From Caprella mutica (Eukaryota > Arthropoda > Malacostraca > Amphipoda > Caprellidae), in NCBI GenBank assembly GCA_947561585.1, contig CANNZV010000931.1, positions 62,001-126,000 of the forward strand: a stretch of 64,000 bases of DNA, read 5' to 3'. Shown here piece after piece: positions 1 to 6,060 of this stretch. A program made the translations under genes and the position numbers. The notes beneath the pieces are model-generated. The model searched no databases. It saw only the letters and a program-made list of their open reading frames with translations, and was not told the DNA's origin. The number at the start of each line of letters is the position of its first letter. Position 1 is the stretch's first letter.

Positions 1-1
1 T

Positions 2-472
2 AGCTCATCGGTCGGGCTCGTTGCCGATGCTCTCGACATGGGTGCCGATGCCTCCGTCTACGCGCTCAGCCTGTTCGCCGTCGGCGCATCCTGCAGGCGT
101 AAGAACCGTCTCGCTCGCTCAAGCGGCTACCTACAGTTTGGTCTGGCCGTGTTCGGACTATTTGAAGTTGTGCGACGCTTCGTGGTCGACACTGACTTAC
201 CAGACCCGCGGTCGATGGTCGTGCTGTCGGTACTTGCGTTGATCGGCAACGCCGTGACGCTCGTTCTTCTCCATAGAGTCCGATCGGACGAAACCCACAT
301 GCAGGCGAGCTGGATTTTCGCCGCCAATGACATCAAGGTCAACGGACTTGTCATTCTCGCAGCAGCTGGTGTCGCACTGACCAATTCCGCAGTTCCAGAC
401 CTGGTGGTTGGAGCGACCGTGTTCGTGGTTGTTGCGAACGGGGCCCGCCGCATTCTGAAGATCACCAACTAA
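2..472 (+). CDS. Cation diffusion facilitator family transporter (3' part)
   Basis: The reading frame is open from the window edge to a TAA at 470-472, so the 5' end lies outside. The visible part covers the later membrane segments of a CDF (CzcD/ZitB-like) divalent-metal/proton antiporter. A segment like GLVADALDMGADASVYALSL resembles the family's conserved DxxxD metal-site helix, and SWIFAANDIKVNGLVILAAAG resembles the second metal-site helix. At least four hydrophobic helices are visible. CDF proteins export Zn, Co, Cd or similar ions across the cytoplasmic membrane; the metal cannot be told here. It stops about 85 nt before the arm-type repeats of an integrated element, so it may be cargo of a second, left-hand element. 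There is no cytoplasmic C-terminal domain, so this is a short-form CDF. Confidence 0.75.
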   Translation, partial: SSSVGLVADALDMGADASVYALSLFAVGASCRRKNRLARSSGYLQFGLAVFGLFEVVRRFVVDTDLPDPRSMVVLSVLALIGNAVTLVLLHRVRSDETHMQASWIFAANDIKVNGLVILAAAGVALTNSAVPDLVVGATVFVVVANGARRILKITN

Positions 473-556
473 AGCAAGGTCTGTGGACAACACGTGCTTC
501 GTGATCCTTTCTCGCTGTTCAGGTAGGGGAAACGAATTGTTGGCCGTTCCGTTGCC

Positions 557-595
557 AGGCAACGTACAGGCAACAATTCAACCGTAAACAGCGGG
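557..595. repeat. Arm-type repeat left of the first att core
   Basis: The block contains two AGGCAAC units followed by a CAACCGTAAACAG stretch. The same arrangement recurs at 5711-5750 with a few substitutions. Each block lies about 150 bp before a tRNA-Met-derived core. Spaced short direct repeats beside an attachment core are typical of integrase arm-binding sites. That reading is inferred; the repeat itself is seen. Confidence 0.55.
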
Positions 596-705
596 ATGCA
601 AAGGGGAACAGGTGGGTGGTACAGCTGAGCACAAAATGACGCCAGAGCAGGGCAACAGTCGAATTTGCGGGTGAGGCCTTAGATTTAGGCCAGCCGGCTC
701 GTCGC

Positions 706-743
706 TCATAACCCGAAGGTCGCAGGTTCAAATCCTGCCCCCG
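706..743 (+). repeat. Attachment site copy 1 (3' half of tRNA-Met)
   Basis: This 38-bp stretch is identical to 5862-5899. It reads as the anticodon loop (CAT), the 3' anticodon strand, variable loop, T arm (GCAGG/TTCAAAT/CCTGC) and acceptor 3' strand of a tRNA-Met, followed here by A and an encoded CCA. No matching 5' half (acceptor, D arm, 5' anticodon strand) precedes it, so it is not a working tRNA gene. The integrase gene starts just to its right and points towards it, as expected of a tRNA-targeting element. Confidence 0.8.
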
Positions 744-752
744 TCACCAAAG

Positions 753-782
753 GCCCTGGTAGATCGCAAGATCTGCCAGGGC
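753..782. terminator. Hairpin terminator after att copy 1
   Basis: GCCCTGGTAGATC and GATCTGCCAGGGC form a 13-bp stem (one T-G pair) around a GCAA loop, followed by TTCTTCC. It lies 10 nt from the integrase stop codon and just after the tRNA 3' fragment, so it could stop transcription from either side. Confidence 0.65.
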
Positions 783-792
783 TTCTTCCGTG

Positions 793-2016
793 TTAGGCGG
801 CCTTCTTCCGGTTCTTCTTCCGGGTGTCGCCGGTAGAAGGGTCGATGAGGGCTTCGAAGGTGCGAGCGGCGTCAGCTTGCATGCCGGGGAGCACGTGTTG
901 GTAGGTCTCGAGCGTGAACGCAGTGGTGGCATGACCCAGTCGCTCGGACACGACCTTGACCGGTACGCCTTCCTTGATGAGCAGCGTTGCGTGGGTGTGG
1001 CGCAGATCATGGAAGCGGATAACGGGAACGCCAGCATTGCGGGCGATCCGTTCGAACGCTTGGGAGATCGAGTGTGGGTGGACGTCGTTGCCGTCGGTTC
1101 CGGTGAACACCCGGTCGGTCCGTTCGAAGCGTGCGGCACGCCGCTCGATGGCCTGCCACGACCGCCAACCGGCGAGGACCTCGACGGTGGTCGGGTCGAG
1201 GTTGGCGCTTCGACGGCTATTGGCCGTCTTACCTCGCGATTCGGTGAGTTCGTAGCCGATGGCGACGAGCCCGCGGTTAATCGACAACGTCGCCTTGTCT
1301 AAATCGATGTCGCTCCATTTCAGTCCGAGGAGCTCGCTTCGCCGAATGCCGGTATTCGCGGCAACCCAGAGCGCAGCGAAGTACCGGTGGCCGGCTGCTG
1401 CGTGTAGAAAGGAACGGAGTTCTGTTGCTGTCCAGGCTTGGGCTTCGTATTTCGGGATGGAGCGGAGTCGGGGTGCGTGGGCGGCGTCGGCGACGTTGCG
1501 GTTGAGTAAGCCTCGTTTGACGGCGTCGTTGAGTGCGCCGCGGATGATCAAGTGGATCTCGAGAACGGTCTTCGGGGCCAGCGCTTTCACGCCTGGGTCG
1601 GTGGGCCGCAGTTTGGTGTCGTAGAGCTTGTCGAGGTGGTCGACTTTCAGCCGCTTGATCGGGGTCTTGCCGAGAGTGGGGAGGATGTGTCGTTCGATCT
1701 TGCGGCGGTAGCCGTGCCAGGTTGAGTCGGCCAGCGTGTTGGCTTTGCCGGGAAGCCACTGGTTGATCAGGTAGGCGCCGAACGTGAGCGACCGTGTCTT
1801 GTCGTTTCGTTGTCCGGTCTCCTCGGCGAGCGACTTCGCGAGCTTCTCTGCCCGCTTCTTGTTCGGACCGGCGGCGTGCCAGGTTCGTTTCTCTTTGCCC
1901 GTGACTGGGTCGAGGCCCTCGTAGATGACGGCGTAGTACTGCTTGCCTTCTTGGCGAAGTAGCCCTTCATGACTTCTCCTTCCGGTTGCCCGACGGTCGG
2001 GCACCCGGTAGAGCAA
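793..2016 (-). CDS. Tyrosine recombinase / phage-type integrase, apparent N-terminal frameshift
   Basis: This site-specific recombinase catalyses att-site strand exchange. The open frame has an AP2-like N-terminal arm-binding region (QYYAVIYEGLDPVTGKEKRTW), a SAM-like core-binding domain and a C-terminal catalytic domain. The catalytic set is visible: Arg in TGIRRSELLGLKW, HDLRH, the LGHA His and Tyr in LETYQHV. In-frame starts are only TTG (2016) or GTG (2004), without ribosome-binding sites. A far better start, ATG at 1970 behind AGGAG, encodes MKGYFAKK in another frame. One extra G near 1945 would join it to GKQYYAV. I infer a one-base deletion in a short G run, or a sequencing error. The gene ends 10 nt from a hairpin, beside att copy 1. 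Confidence 0.85.
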   Translation of the reverse strand: MLYRVPDRRATGRRSHEGLLRQEGKQYYAVIYEGLDPVTGKEKRTWHAAGPNKKRAEKLAKSLAEETGQRNDKTRSLTFGAYLINQWLPGKANTLADSTWHGYRRKIERHILPTLGKTPIKRLKVDHLDKLYDTKLRPTDPGVKALAPKTVLEIHLIIRGALNDAVKRGLLNRNVADAAHAPRLRSIPKYEAQAWTATELRSFLHAAAGHRYFAALWVAANTGIRRSELLGLKWSDIDLDKATLSINRGLVAIGYELTESRGKTANSRRSANLDPTTVEVLAGWRSWQAIERRAARFERTDRVFTGTDGNDVHPHSISQAFERIARNAGVPVIRFHDLRHTHATLLIKEGVPVKVVSERLGHATTAFTLETYQHVLPGMQADAARTFEALIDPSTGDTRKKNRKKAA

Positions 2017-2166
2017 TCGGTAGAAGTGTCGAGCGTGGCAAAGAGTGGTGAAGTCGACGCAAGTGGCTAGGCGCCCCGAGTGCTCTACTCGTCGTGGCTA
2101 GTTGGGGGTGAGATTTCGGTGGTCGGCCCGTACCCCTGTGGGGGCTGGCATCGTTGTCAGTGGTGA

Positions 2167-2736
2167 ATGAGTGTGTCCACGAACCGCTTCCGGGTGCCTG
2201 TGACCGGGTTTGACGCGTTGCTCGATGCTGCGCGGGCCGGTGACGGTTGGGCGTTTGACGAGCTATTTCACGCGTGGAATCGACCCGTGTCTGGGTTCGT
2301 GCGTGCTCGTGGTGTGGGTGATGTTGACGGTGTTGTGAACGACGTGTTTTTGAAGGCGTTTGGTGCGGTTGGGTCGTTTGCGGGTGACGAGTCGGCGTTT
2401 CGGGCCTGGTTGTTTCGTATTGCCCGCAACCGGGTGATTGATGAATATCGCAAGCAGGGCCGCATGCCGGGGACGGTCGAACTCAGCGCGGTGGGTGAGG
2501 TCGTCGGCGGTGACGTCGGTGTCGAAGTTGACGAACGCCTAGGCGGTGACCGCGTGGTTGCGTTGCTTTCGAGGTTGACCGATGAGCAGCGTGAGGTATT
2601 GGCGTTACGTTTCGTTGCTGATCTTACGATCGATCAGATCGCTGAAGTGACGGGTAGGCGTCGGGGTGCGGTGAAGCAGCTGCAACGTCGCGGGCTTCGG
2701 CGGCTTGAAGCGATCTTGGAGGAGGGTTCATCGTGA
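2167..2736 (+). CDS. ECF-type RNA polymerase sigma factor
   Basis: A 189-residue sigma-70 family protein. Region 2 runs from about residue 20 to 95, with AFDELFHAWNRPVSGFVRARG and the FRAWLFRIARNRVIDEYRKQ core-binding and -10-recognition helices. Region 4 runs from about 130 to 185, with LTDEQREVLALRF and the helix-turn-helix LTIDQIAEVTGRRRGAVKQLQRRGLRRL. It should direct RNA polymerase to a small gene set. The start is ATG at 2167, with no strong Shine-Dalgarno. The next gene, 66 nt downstream, encodes a membrane-anchored partner with an anti-sigma-like N-terminus, so the two probably form one regulatory unit carried on the island. Confidence 0.85.
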   Translation: MSVSTNRFRVPVTGFDALLDAARAGDGWAFDELFHAWNRPVSGFVRARGVGDVDGVVNDVFLKAFGAVGSFAGDESAFRAWLFRIARNRVIDEYRKQGRMPGTVELSAVGEVVGGDVGVEVDERLGGDRVVALLSRLTDEQREVLALRFVADLTIDQIAEVTGRRRGAVKQLQRRGLRRLEAILEEGSS

Positions 2737-2802
2737 GTCGGACAGGTTTTTCGTGTTGGAGCCGTACCCCTTTGGTGGGTGTTCGGCGTTTGGAGGGTTG
2801 AC

Positions 2803-3900
2803 ATGGTTGGTTCAGGTTCCTTTCGTCGCCGGTCTCGGCGAGAACTCGATGCGGTCGCCGATGGCGCCTCTGATGGGTCGCCACTCGGTGATTTCGTTTC
2901 GGAGATGCGGTCGTTGGGTGATGGCGAGGGTGTGGTGCCTGGACGGGCGTTGACCGAGTTTGTCTCGGCGCCAGGTCGCGAACACGACACTGTGGTGGCT
3001 GCTTTGGCCACCGAATCGAAAGCGAGAAATCCAATGATTGTCCATCTTTCTGCTCTGGCCGCTACGACGGTCGGCAAAGTTGTTCTCACCGGCGGTGTGG
3101 CCGCTGCGGCGGTTGGTGGTGCTGTTGTTGTGAACGAGATCCAAGAGCCGGCGGGGGTCGAAGTCGTCGCCTCGGGGGAAAGCAGTGATTCGACCACATC
3201 GACGTCAGTGCCCGAGTCCACCAGTACGTCGACCACGGCCCCAGAATCGTCCACCAGTACGTCGACCACGGCCCCAGAATCGTCCACCAGTACGTCGACC
3301 ACGGCCCCAGAGTCGTCCACCAGTACGTCGACCACGGCCCCAGAATCGTCCACCAGTACATCGACATCGTCAACTAGCTCATCGACAACTGTGCCTGGTT
3401 CGGGCGCTGTTGTGGACACGGAGCCGATCACGGTCGACGCCGCGGGCGCTGGTACCGTCACCTACCAGGTTCGTGACGGGCAGCTTGTACTACTTGATGC
3501 GACTCCTATGCCGGGTTGGACGCTGTATGACGAGACCCGTCCTGCCGAGATCGATCTGTCGTTCCGGGCCGTAGTTGGTAGTGAGCGAGTCGATGTTGAG
3601 ATCGAGATCGACGACGGTCAACCGAGAGTGCGGATCGAACGCAATACCGACGATGACGAATCCGACGGTGAGGAATACGACTCCGACTATGAAGATGATT
3701 CTGACTACGACGATGACGACTCAGATGAAGTTGATTCTGACTACGACGATGACCCTGACTACGACGATGATTCTGACTACGACTCCGACGATGACTACGG
3801 CTCAGATGAAGATGGGGACGACGACGAACATGAGTCCGCTGACGACGGCTCGGACGACGACGAAGCTGATGACTCAGATGATGAGTCTGGTGAAGACTGA
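2803..3900 (+). CDS. Membrane-anchored protein with anti-sigma-like N-terminus, Ser/Thr stalk and Asp-rich tail
   Basis: The start at ATG 2803 has TGGAGGG five bases upstream; an earlier in-frame start at 2779 lacks this. The layout is a cytoplasmic region of about 80 residues (PLGDFVSEMRSLGDGEGVVPG resembles short anti-sigma segments), one hydrophobic helix (about 85-110), and a Ser/Thr/Pro stalk made of an 11-residue unit (ESSTSTSTTAP) repeated four times. A compact region of about 70 residues follows, then a tail of about 90 residues made almost only of Asp, Glu, Ser and Tyr. It lies 66 nt after an ECF sigma gene, and I infer a trans-envelope anti-sigma sensor. The acidic tail could bind Ca2+ or other cations. 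No named family is recognised for the outer part. Confidence 0.6.
   Translation: MVGSGSFRRRSRRELDAVADGASDGSPLGDFVSEMRSLGDGEGVVPGRALTEFVSAPGREHDTVVAALATESKARNPMIVHLSALAATTVGKVVLTGGVAAAAVGGAVVVNEIQEPAGVEVVASGESSDSTTSTSVPESTSTSTTAPESSTSTSTTAPESSTSTSTTAPESSTSTSTTAPESSTSTSTSSTSSSTTVPGSGAVVDTEPITVDAAGAGTVTYQVRDGQLVLLDATPMPGWTLYDETRPAEIDLSFRAVVGSERVDVEIEIDDGQPRVRIERNTDDDESDGEEYDSDYEDDSDYDDDDSDEVDSDYDDDPDYDDDSDYDSDDDYGSDEDGDDDEHESADDGSDDDEADDSDDESGED
3217..3357 (+). repeat. 33-bp in-frame tandem repeat coding the stalk
   Basis: Four near-perfect 33-bp units start at 3217, 3250, 3283 and 3316, with a fifth partial unit from 3349. Each encodes 11 residues of the Ser/Thr stalk. Units differ by single synonymous bases, so recent slippage or recombination probably set the copy number. 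Confidence 0.9.
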
Positions 3901-3981
3901 TATCGGTTCAGCTGAAGCTTGAGTTGGTGTTGGCGACGTGGATCGGTAGCTCCGCATGGATTTTGTGGGCTGGAGTCGTTC

Positions 3982-4650
3982 CTACTTCTTGTCGTTGTGG
4001 GGGTTGTCTTCGGGAATCCAGGTGACGGTTGTCGGCCTCTTTGAGGGTTCGAGTATGAACGCTCGGGCTGCTGCTCTCGCGGCCTCGAGTGCGATCGCTG
4101 CCTCTGGATAGAAGCCATGTTTGTATTGCTGGTCGTGGCTGGTGAACACGATCGGTTCTGGCGGAGCGAGTTCGGGGTTGCCGAGTGCGTGCCAGGGCTT
4201 ATTGTCGGCGTCGAGGTACAGAGCGACGGATAGATCGTCTCGACCGAGTCCGAGGCTGAGGCTTGCGTCCTTGGCTTCGAGCCGGACGAGTGCAGGTGCG
4301 CTTGTCGTGTGGTGGATTGTGTCGAGGAGGTTCTCGATGAGTTCGGGCGTTACGAGTGTTCGCGTTGTTTGCGGGTAGCGAATGGTTATCTCGGGTAGGG
4401 GGTCGCCGTGGTGGGTGAAGGGGTGTAGGTAAGTAGCGGTTTCGGTGTGGTCGAAGTGATTGGCCCAGCCCCAAGGTGTGGCGCCGATGTGGGTGTCGAC
4501 GAGATTCGGGTCGGCGCCGTGGTCGATGAGCATTCGGGCGCGGTTGGTGTCGTCGGCTTCGGCGGCGTGGTGGAGCGCCGTTTTGGTGCCAGTCCGGTCG
4601 TTGATGTCGAATCCGAGCCCGAACGGAAACGACGTCGACCGGAAGTCCAT
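3982..4650 (-). CDS. Ankyrin-repeat protein with Imm1-like C-terminal domain
   Basis: This 222-residue protein has two parts. Residues 15-75 form ankyrin-type helices (TALHHAAEADDTNRARMLIDHGADPN, then GATPWGWANHFDHTETATYL). The C-terminal half (about 95-215), with DDLSVALYLDADNKPWHALGN, a PPEPIVF strand and a final RAFILEPSKRPTTVTW helix-strand, resembles Imm1-type immunity proteins of polymorphic toxin systems. Such proteins bind and neutralise a partner toxin. No toxin gene lies next to it. It is the only minus-strand gene between plus-strand cargo genes of the island. The Imm1 assignment is by pattern only and may be wrong; the ankyrin part is more secure. Confidence 0.6.
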   Translation of the reverse strand: MDFRSTSFPFGLGFDINDRTGTKTALHHAAEADDTNRARMLIDHGADPNLVDTHIGATPWGWANHFDHTETATYLHPFTHHGDPLPEITIRYPQTTRTLVTPELIENLLDTIHHTTSAPALVRLEAKDASLSLGLGRDDLSVALYLDADNKPWHALGNPELAPPEPIVFTSHDQQYKHGFYPEAAIALEAARAAARAFILEPSKRPTTVTWIPEDNPHNDKK

Positions 4651-4683
4651 TGCGTTGTGCTCGGTGAACGACAGGTTGTGGAC

Positions 4684-5097
4684 ATGAGCGGGAGCGATGG
4701 GTGTTTCGACTTGGCGGAGCTAAGCCGCTGGATCGACGACGAGCGCTCAGACCGTCAACTCACATGGGCGGCGCTATCGAAACAGGTTGGGGTCGCGGCA
4801 TCGACGATCCGGCGCTTCGCAAGCGCTGACGACGCAGAAGCTGATGGCGTCTTGGCCCTGGTCGGCTGGCTTGGAGCAGAACCCGAACAGTTCGTCGTCA
4901 ACTCCGCGGTGACCGGAGCACTGCTCCCACCCGCAGGTGACGGGGTCATCAGAGTCGACATGACGCTTGTCGCTCCATTGCTCGAAGGACCCCGGCGGAC
5001 CCGACTGGGTAGTCGGACTACAATTCAGCGGTTGGTGGCAGCAGCGCAGGCGTACGAACTGCCAGTCGCCTCTTTGATCCGGTGGAGCCCGATATGA
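4684..5097 (+). CDS. Small helix-turn-helix regulator
   Basis: A 137-residue protein with an XRE/Cro-like helix-turn-helix at about residues 26-50 (LTWAALSKQVGVAASTIRRFAS), followed by a helix that matches the family's dimer region (LALVGWLGAEPEQFV). ATG 4684 is chosen as the start because the homologous region begins just after it. The frame is open further upstream, but that would overlap the divergent ankyrin gene. The stop overlaps the next gene's start by four bases (ATGA), so the regulator and the Fe-S protein are translationally coupled. It may control the metal-related cargo; this is inferred. Confidence 0.65.
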   Translation: MSGSDGCFDLAELSRWIDDERSDRQLTWAALSKQVGVAASTIRRFASADDAEADGVLALVGWLGAEPEQFVVNSAVTGALLPPAGDGVIRVDMTLVAPLLEGPRRTRLGSRTTIQRLVAAAQAYELPVASLIRWSPI

Positions 5098-5558
5098 CAT
5101 TCGAACCGACGAAGGCAATGGATGATTGTTGTAACACCGTTGGTACCGATGCGCTGCCCTGTCCTCAGTGTGAACACAACGGCCCAGTGGTCGGTGTCGG
5201 TCCCGTTCGGCCTCACCTTCTCGCAGCAGTCGAGGGAGATTGGCAGTACTGCACAAACCTCAAGTGCCAGGTCGTCTACTACCTCGGATCAGAAGTAGTA
5301 GACAGCGCCTCGGTGGTCACCCGGGTCGGATTAAAGGCGACCGACAAGCCGACACCGGTATGTTTCTGTTTCGCCCACACCCGCGCCGAGCTCGTTGAAG
5401 ATCTGAGAGCACACGGCGGTGTCAGTGAAATCAAGGCCGAGATCAAGGCTGCGGTCACAGACGGTCAGTGCGCATGCGAGCACCTGAATCCAAGCGGCAA
5501 GTGCTGCCTGGTAGATGTGCAACGGGCGCTCAAGAGCTTCGCCCGGCCAGTCAGGTGA
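5094..5558 (+). CDS. CopZ-type [2Fe-2S]/zinc-binding metallochaperone domain protein
   Basis: A 154-residue, Cys-rich protein. The N-terminal part has CC, CPQC and CTNLKC, a likely zinc site. The C-terminal part has VCFCF and, about 40 residues later, CACEHLNPSGKCC, the spacing of a BFD-like [2Fe-2S] site. This matches the N-terminal domain of Archaeoglobus CopZ, in which a [2Fe-2S] cluster and a Zn site precede a copper-binding HMA domain. Here the HMA domain is absent. Such stand-alone forms often occur near mercury or copper resistance genes. Its start ATG overlaps the stop of the HTH gene, and a copper P-type ATPase lies 500 bp away, just outside the island. Confidence 0.75.
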   Translation: MTFEPTKAMDDCCNTVGTDALPCPQCEHNGPVVGVGPVRPHLLAAVEGDWQYCTNLKCQVVYYLGSEVVDSASVVTRVGLKATDKPTPVCFCFAHTRAELVEDLRAHGGVSEIKAEIKAAVTDGQCACEHLNPSGKCCLVDVQRALKSFARPVR

Positions 5559-5710
5559 ACCGATGAGCCGAGCGGCCGCATAGCAAGGCTTGGGTGTTGG
5601 TCACTAGGTGACAACCCAGCCGGTGATTTCCCGACTCGAAGAGGTTGCCTGAGACCCATTCGAGGGTGGGCACTTCGAGCCCTTGGCTGTGATGAACGCT
5701 CAATTTCTCG

Positions 5711-5750
5711 AGGCAACGCACAGGCAACAACCCAACCGTAAACAGGGGGG
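5711..5750. repeat. Arm-type repeat left of the second att core
   Basis: Same layout as 557-595: two AGGCAAC units, then CCAACCGTAAACAG. Its distance to the att core (about 151 bp) matches the distance at the first copy (about 149 bp). A weaker match (GAGCAGGGCAA) also lies between arm and core in both places. This shared flank is the main evidence that two related elements sit side by side. Confidence 0.55.
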
Positions 5751-5861
5751 AGTAGCAGGAGACAGCGGGGAAATGGTCACCCTCAGAAATCGTTGCAAGA
5801 GCAGGGCAAACAGCCAAAAACCCTAATGACCCGACGACTTTCACAGACTGTCTCGTCATGT

Positions 5862-5899
5862 TCATAACCCGAAGGTCGCAGGTTCAAATCCTGCCCCCG
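5862..5899 (+). repeat. Attachment site copy 2 (3' half of tRNA-Met)
   Basis: This is the second copy of the 38-bp tRNA-Met-derived core. After the core the sequence differs from copy 1 (C instead of T in the acceptor strand, then ACGA instead of ACCA), so the two copies have different outer flanks. No tRNA 5' half precedes it. Confidence 0.8.
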
Positions 5900-5915
5900 C
5901 CACGAAAAAGTACCG

Positions 5916-5943
5916 CCAGCCCGGAACCTCGGTTCCGGGCTGG
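5916..5943 (+). terminator. Hairpin terminator after att copy 2
   Basis: CCAGCCCGGAACC and GGTTCCGGGCTGG form a perfect 13-bp stem with a TC loop, followed by TGCCGTTTTC. It is 16 nt after the tRNA fragment and is probably the original terminator of the tRNA-Met gene. Confidence 0.75.
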
Positions 5944-6060
5944 TGCCGTTTTCGGAGCGGTTAGCTCTGCTCTCGGTTAGCGGGCTCCGTGGCGCTGCCG
6001 CCGCTGGGTCATAGCGGCTCCTCGTGCGCGTAGTGCATGCTCCGAAATACGCTGGACTAC

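Larger units (their letters stand above)
744..5899. mobile_element. Integrated element in tRNA-Met, about 5.2 kb
   Basis: The element is bounded by the 38-bp direct repeats at 706-743 and 5862-5899 and has a tyrosine integrase at its left end. Its cargo is an ECF sigma factor, an acidic membrane-anchored protein, an ankyrin/Imm1-like protein, an HTH regulator and a CopZ-like Fe-S protein. I see no relaxase, phage structural or replication gene, so it looks like a small non-conjugative genomic island or a remnant. The integrase appears frameshifted near its start, which would leave the element fixed in place unless it is complemented. Confidence 0.7.

Noticed and set aside
519..731. Minus-strand frame beginning MNLRPSGYE, and a similar one (5783-6076) with GQDLNLRPSGYE
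   Set aside because: This well-known false protein arises from translating the reverse strand of a tRNA 3' half. The frames have no other gene features and mark the two att copies.
706..747. Functional tRNA-Met gene at either att copy
   Set aside because: The T arm and acceptor 3' strand are intact, but the 5' acceptor strand, D arm and 5' anticodon strand do not match in the bases to the left of either copy.
3217..3357. CRISPR-like array
   Set aside because: The 33-bp units are directly joined without spacers and stay in frame inside a coding region, so they are protein stalk repeats.
2634..3461. Long minus-strand frame of 275 codons opposite the sigma/acidic-protein genes
   Set aside because: Its repeats mirror the plus-strand stalk repeat; the plus frame has a ribosome-binding site, membrane helix and normal neighbours.
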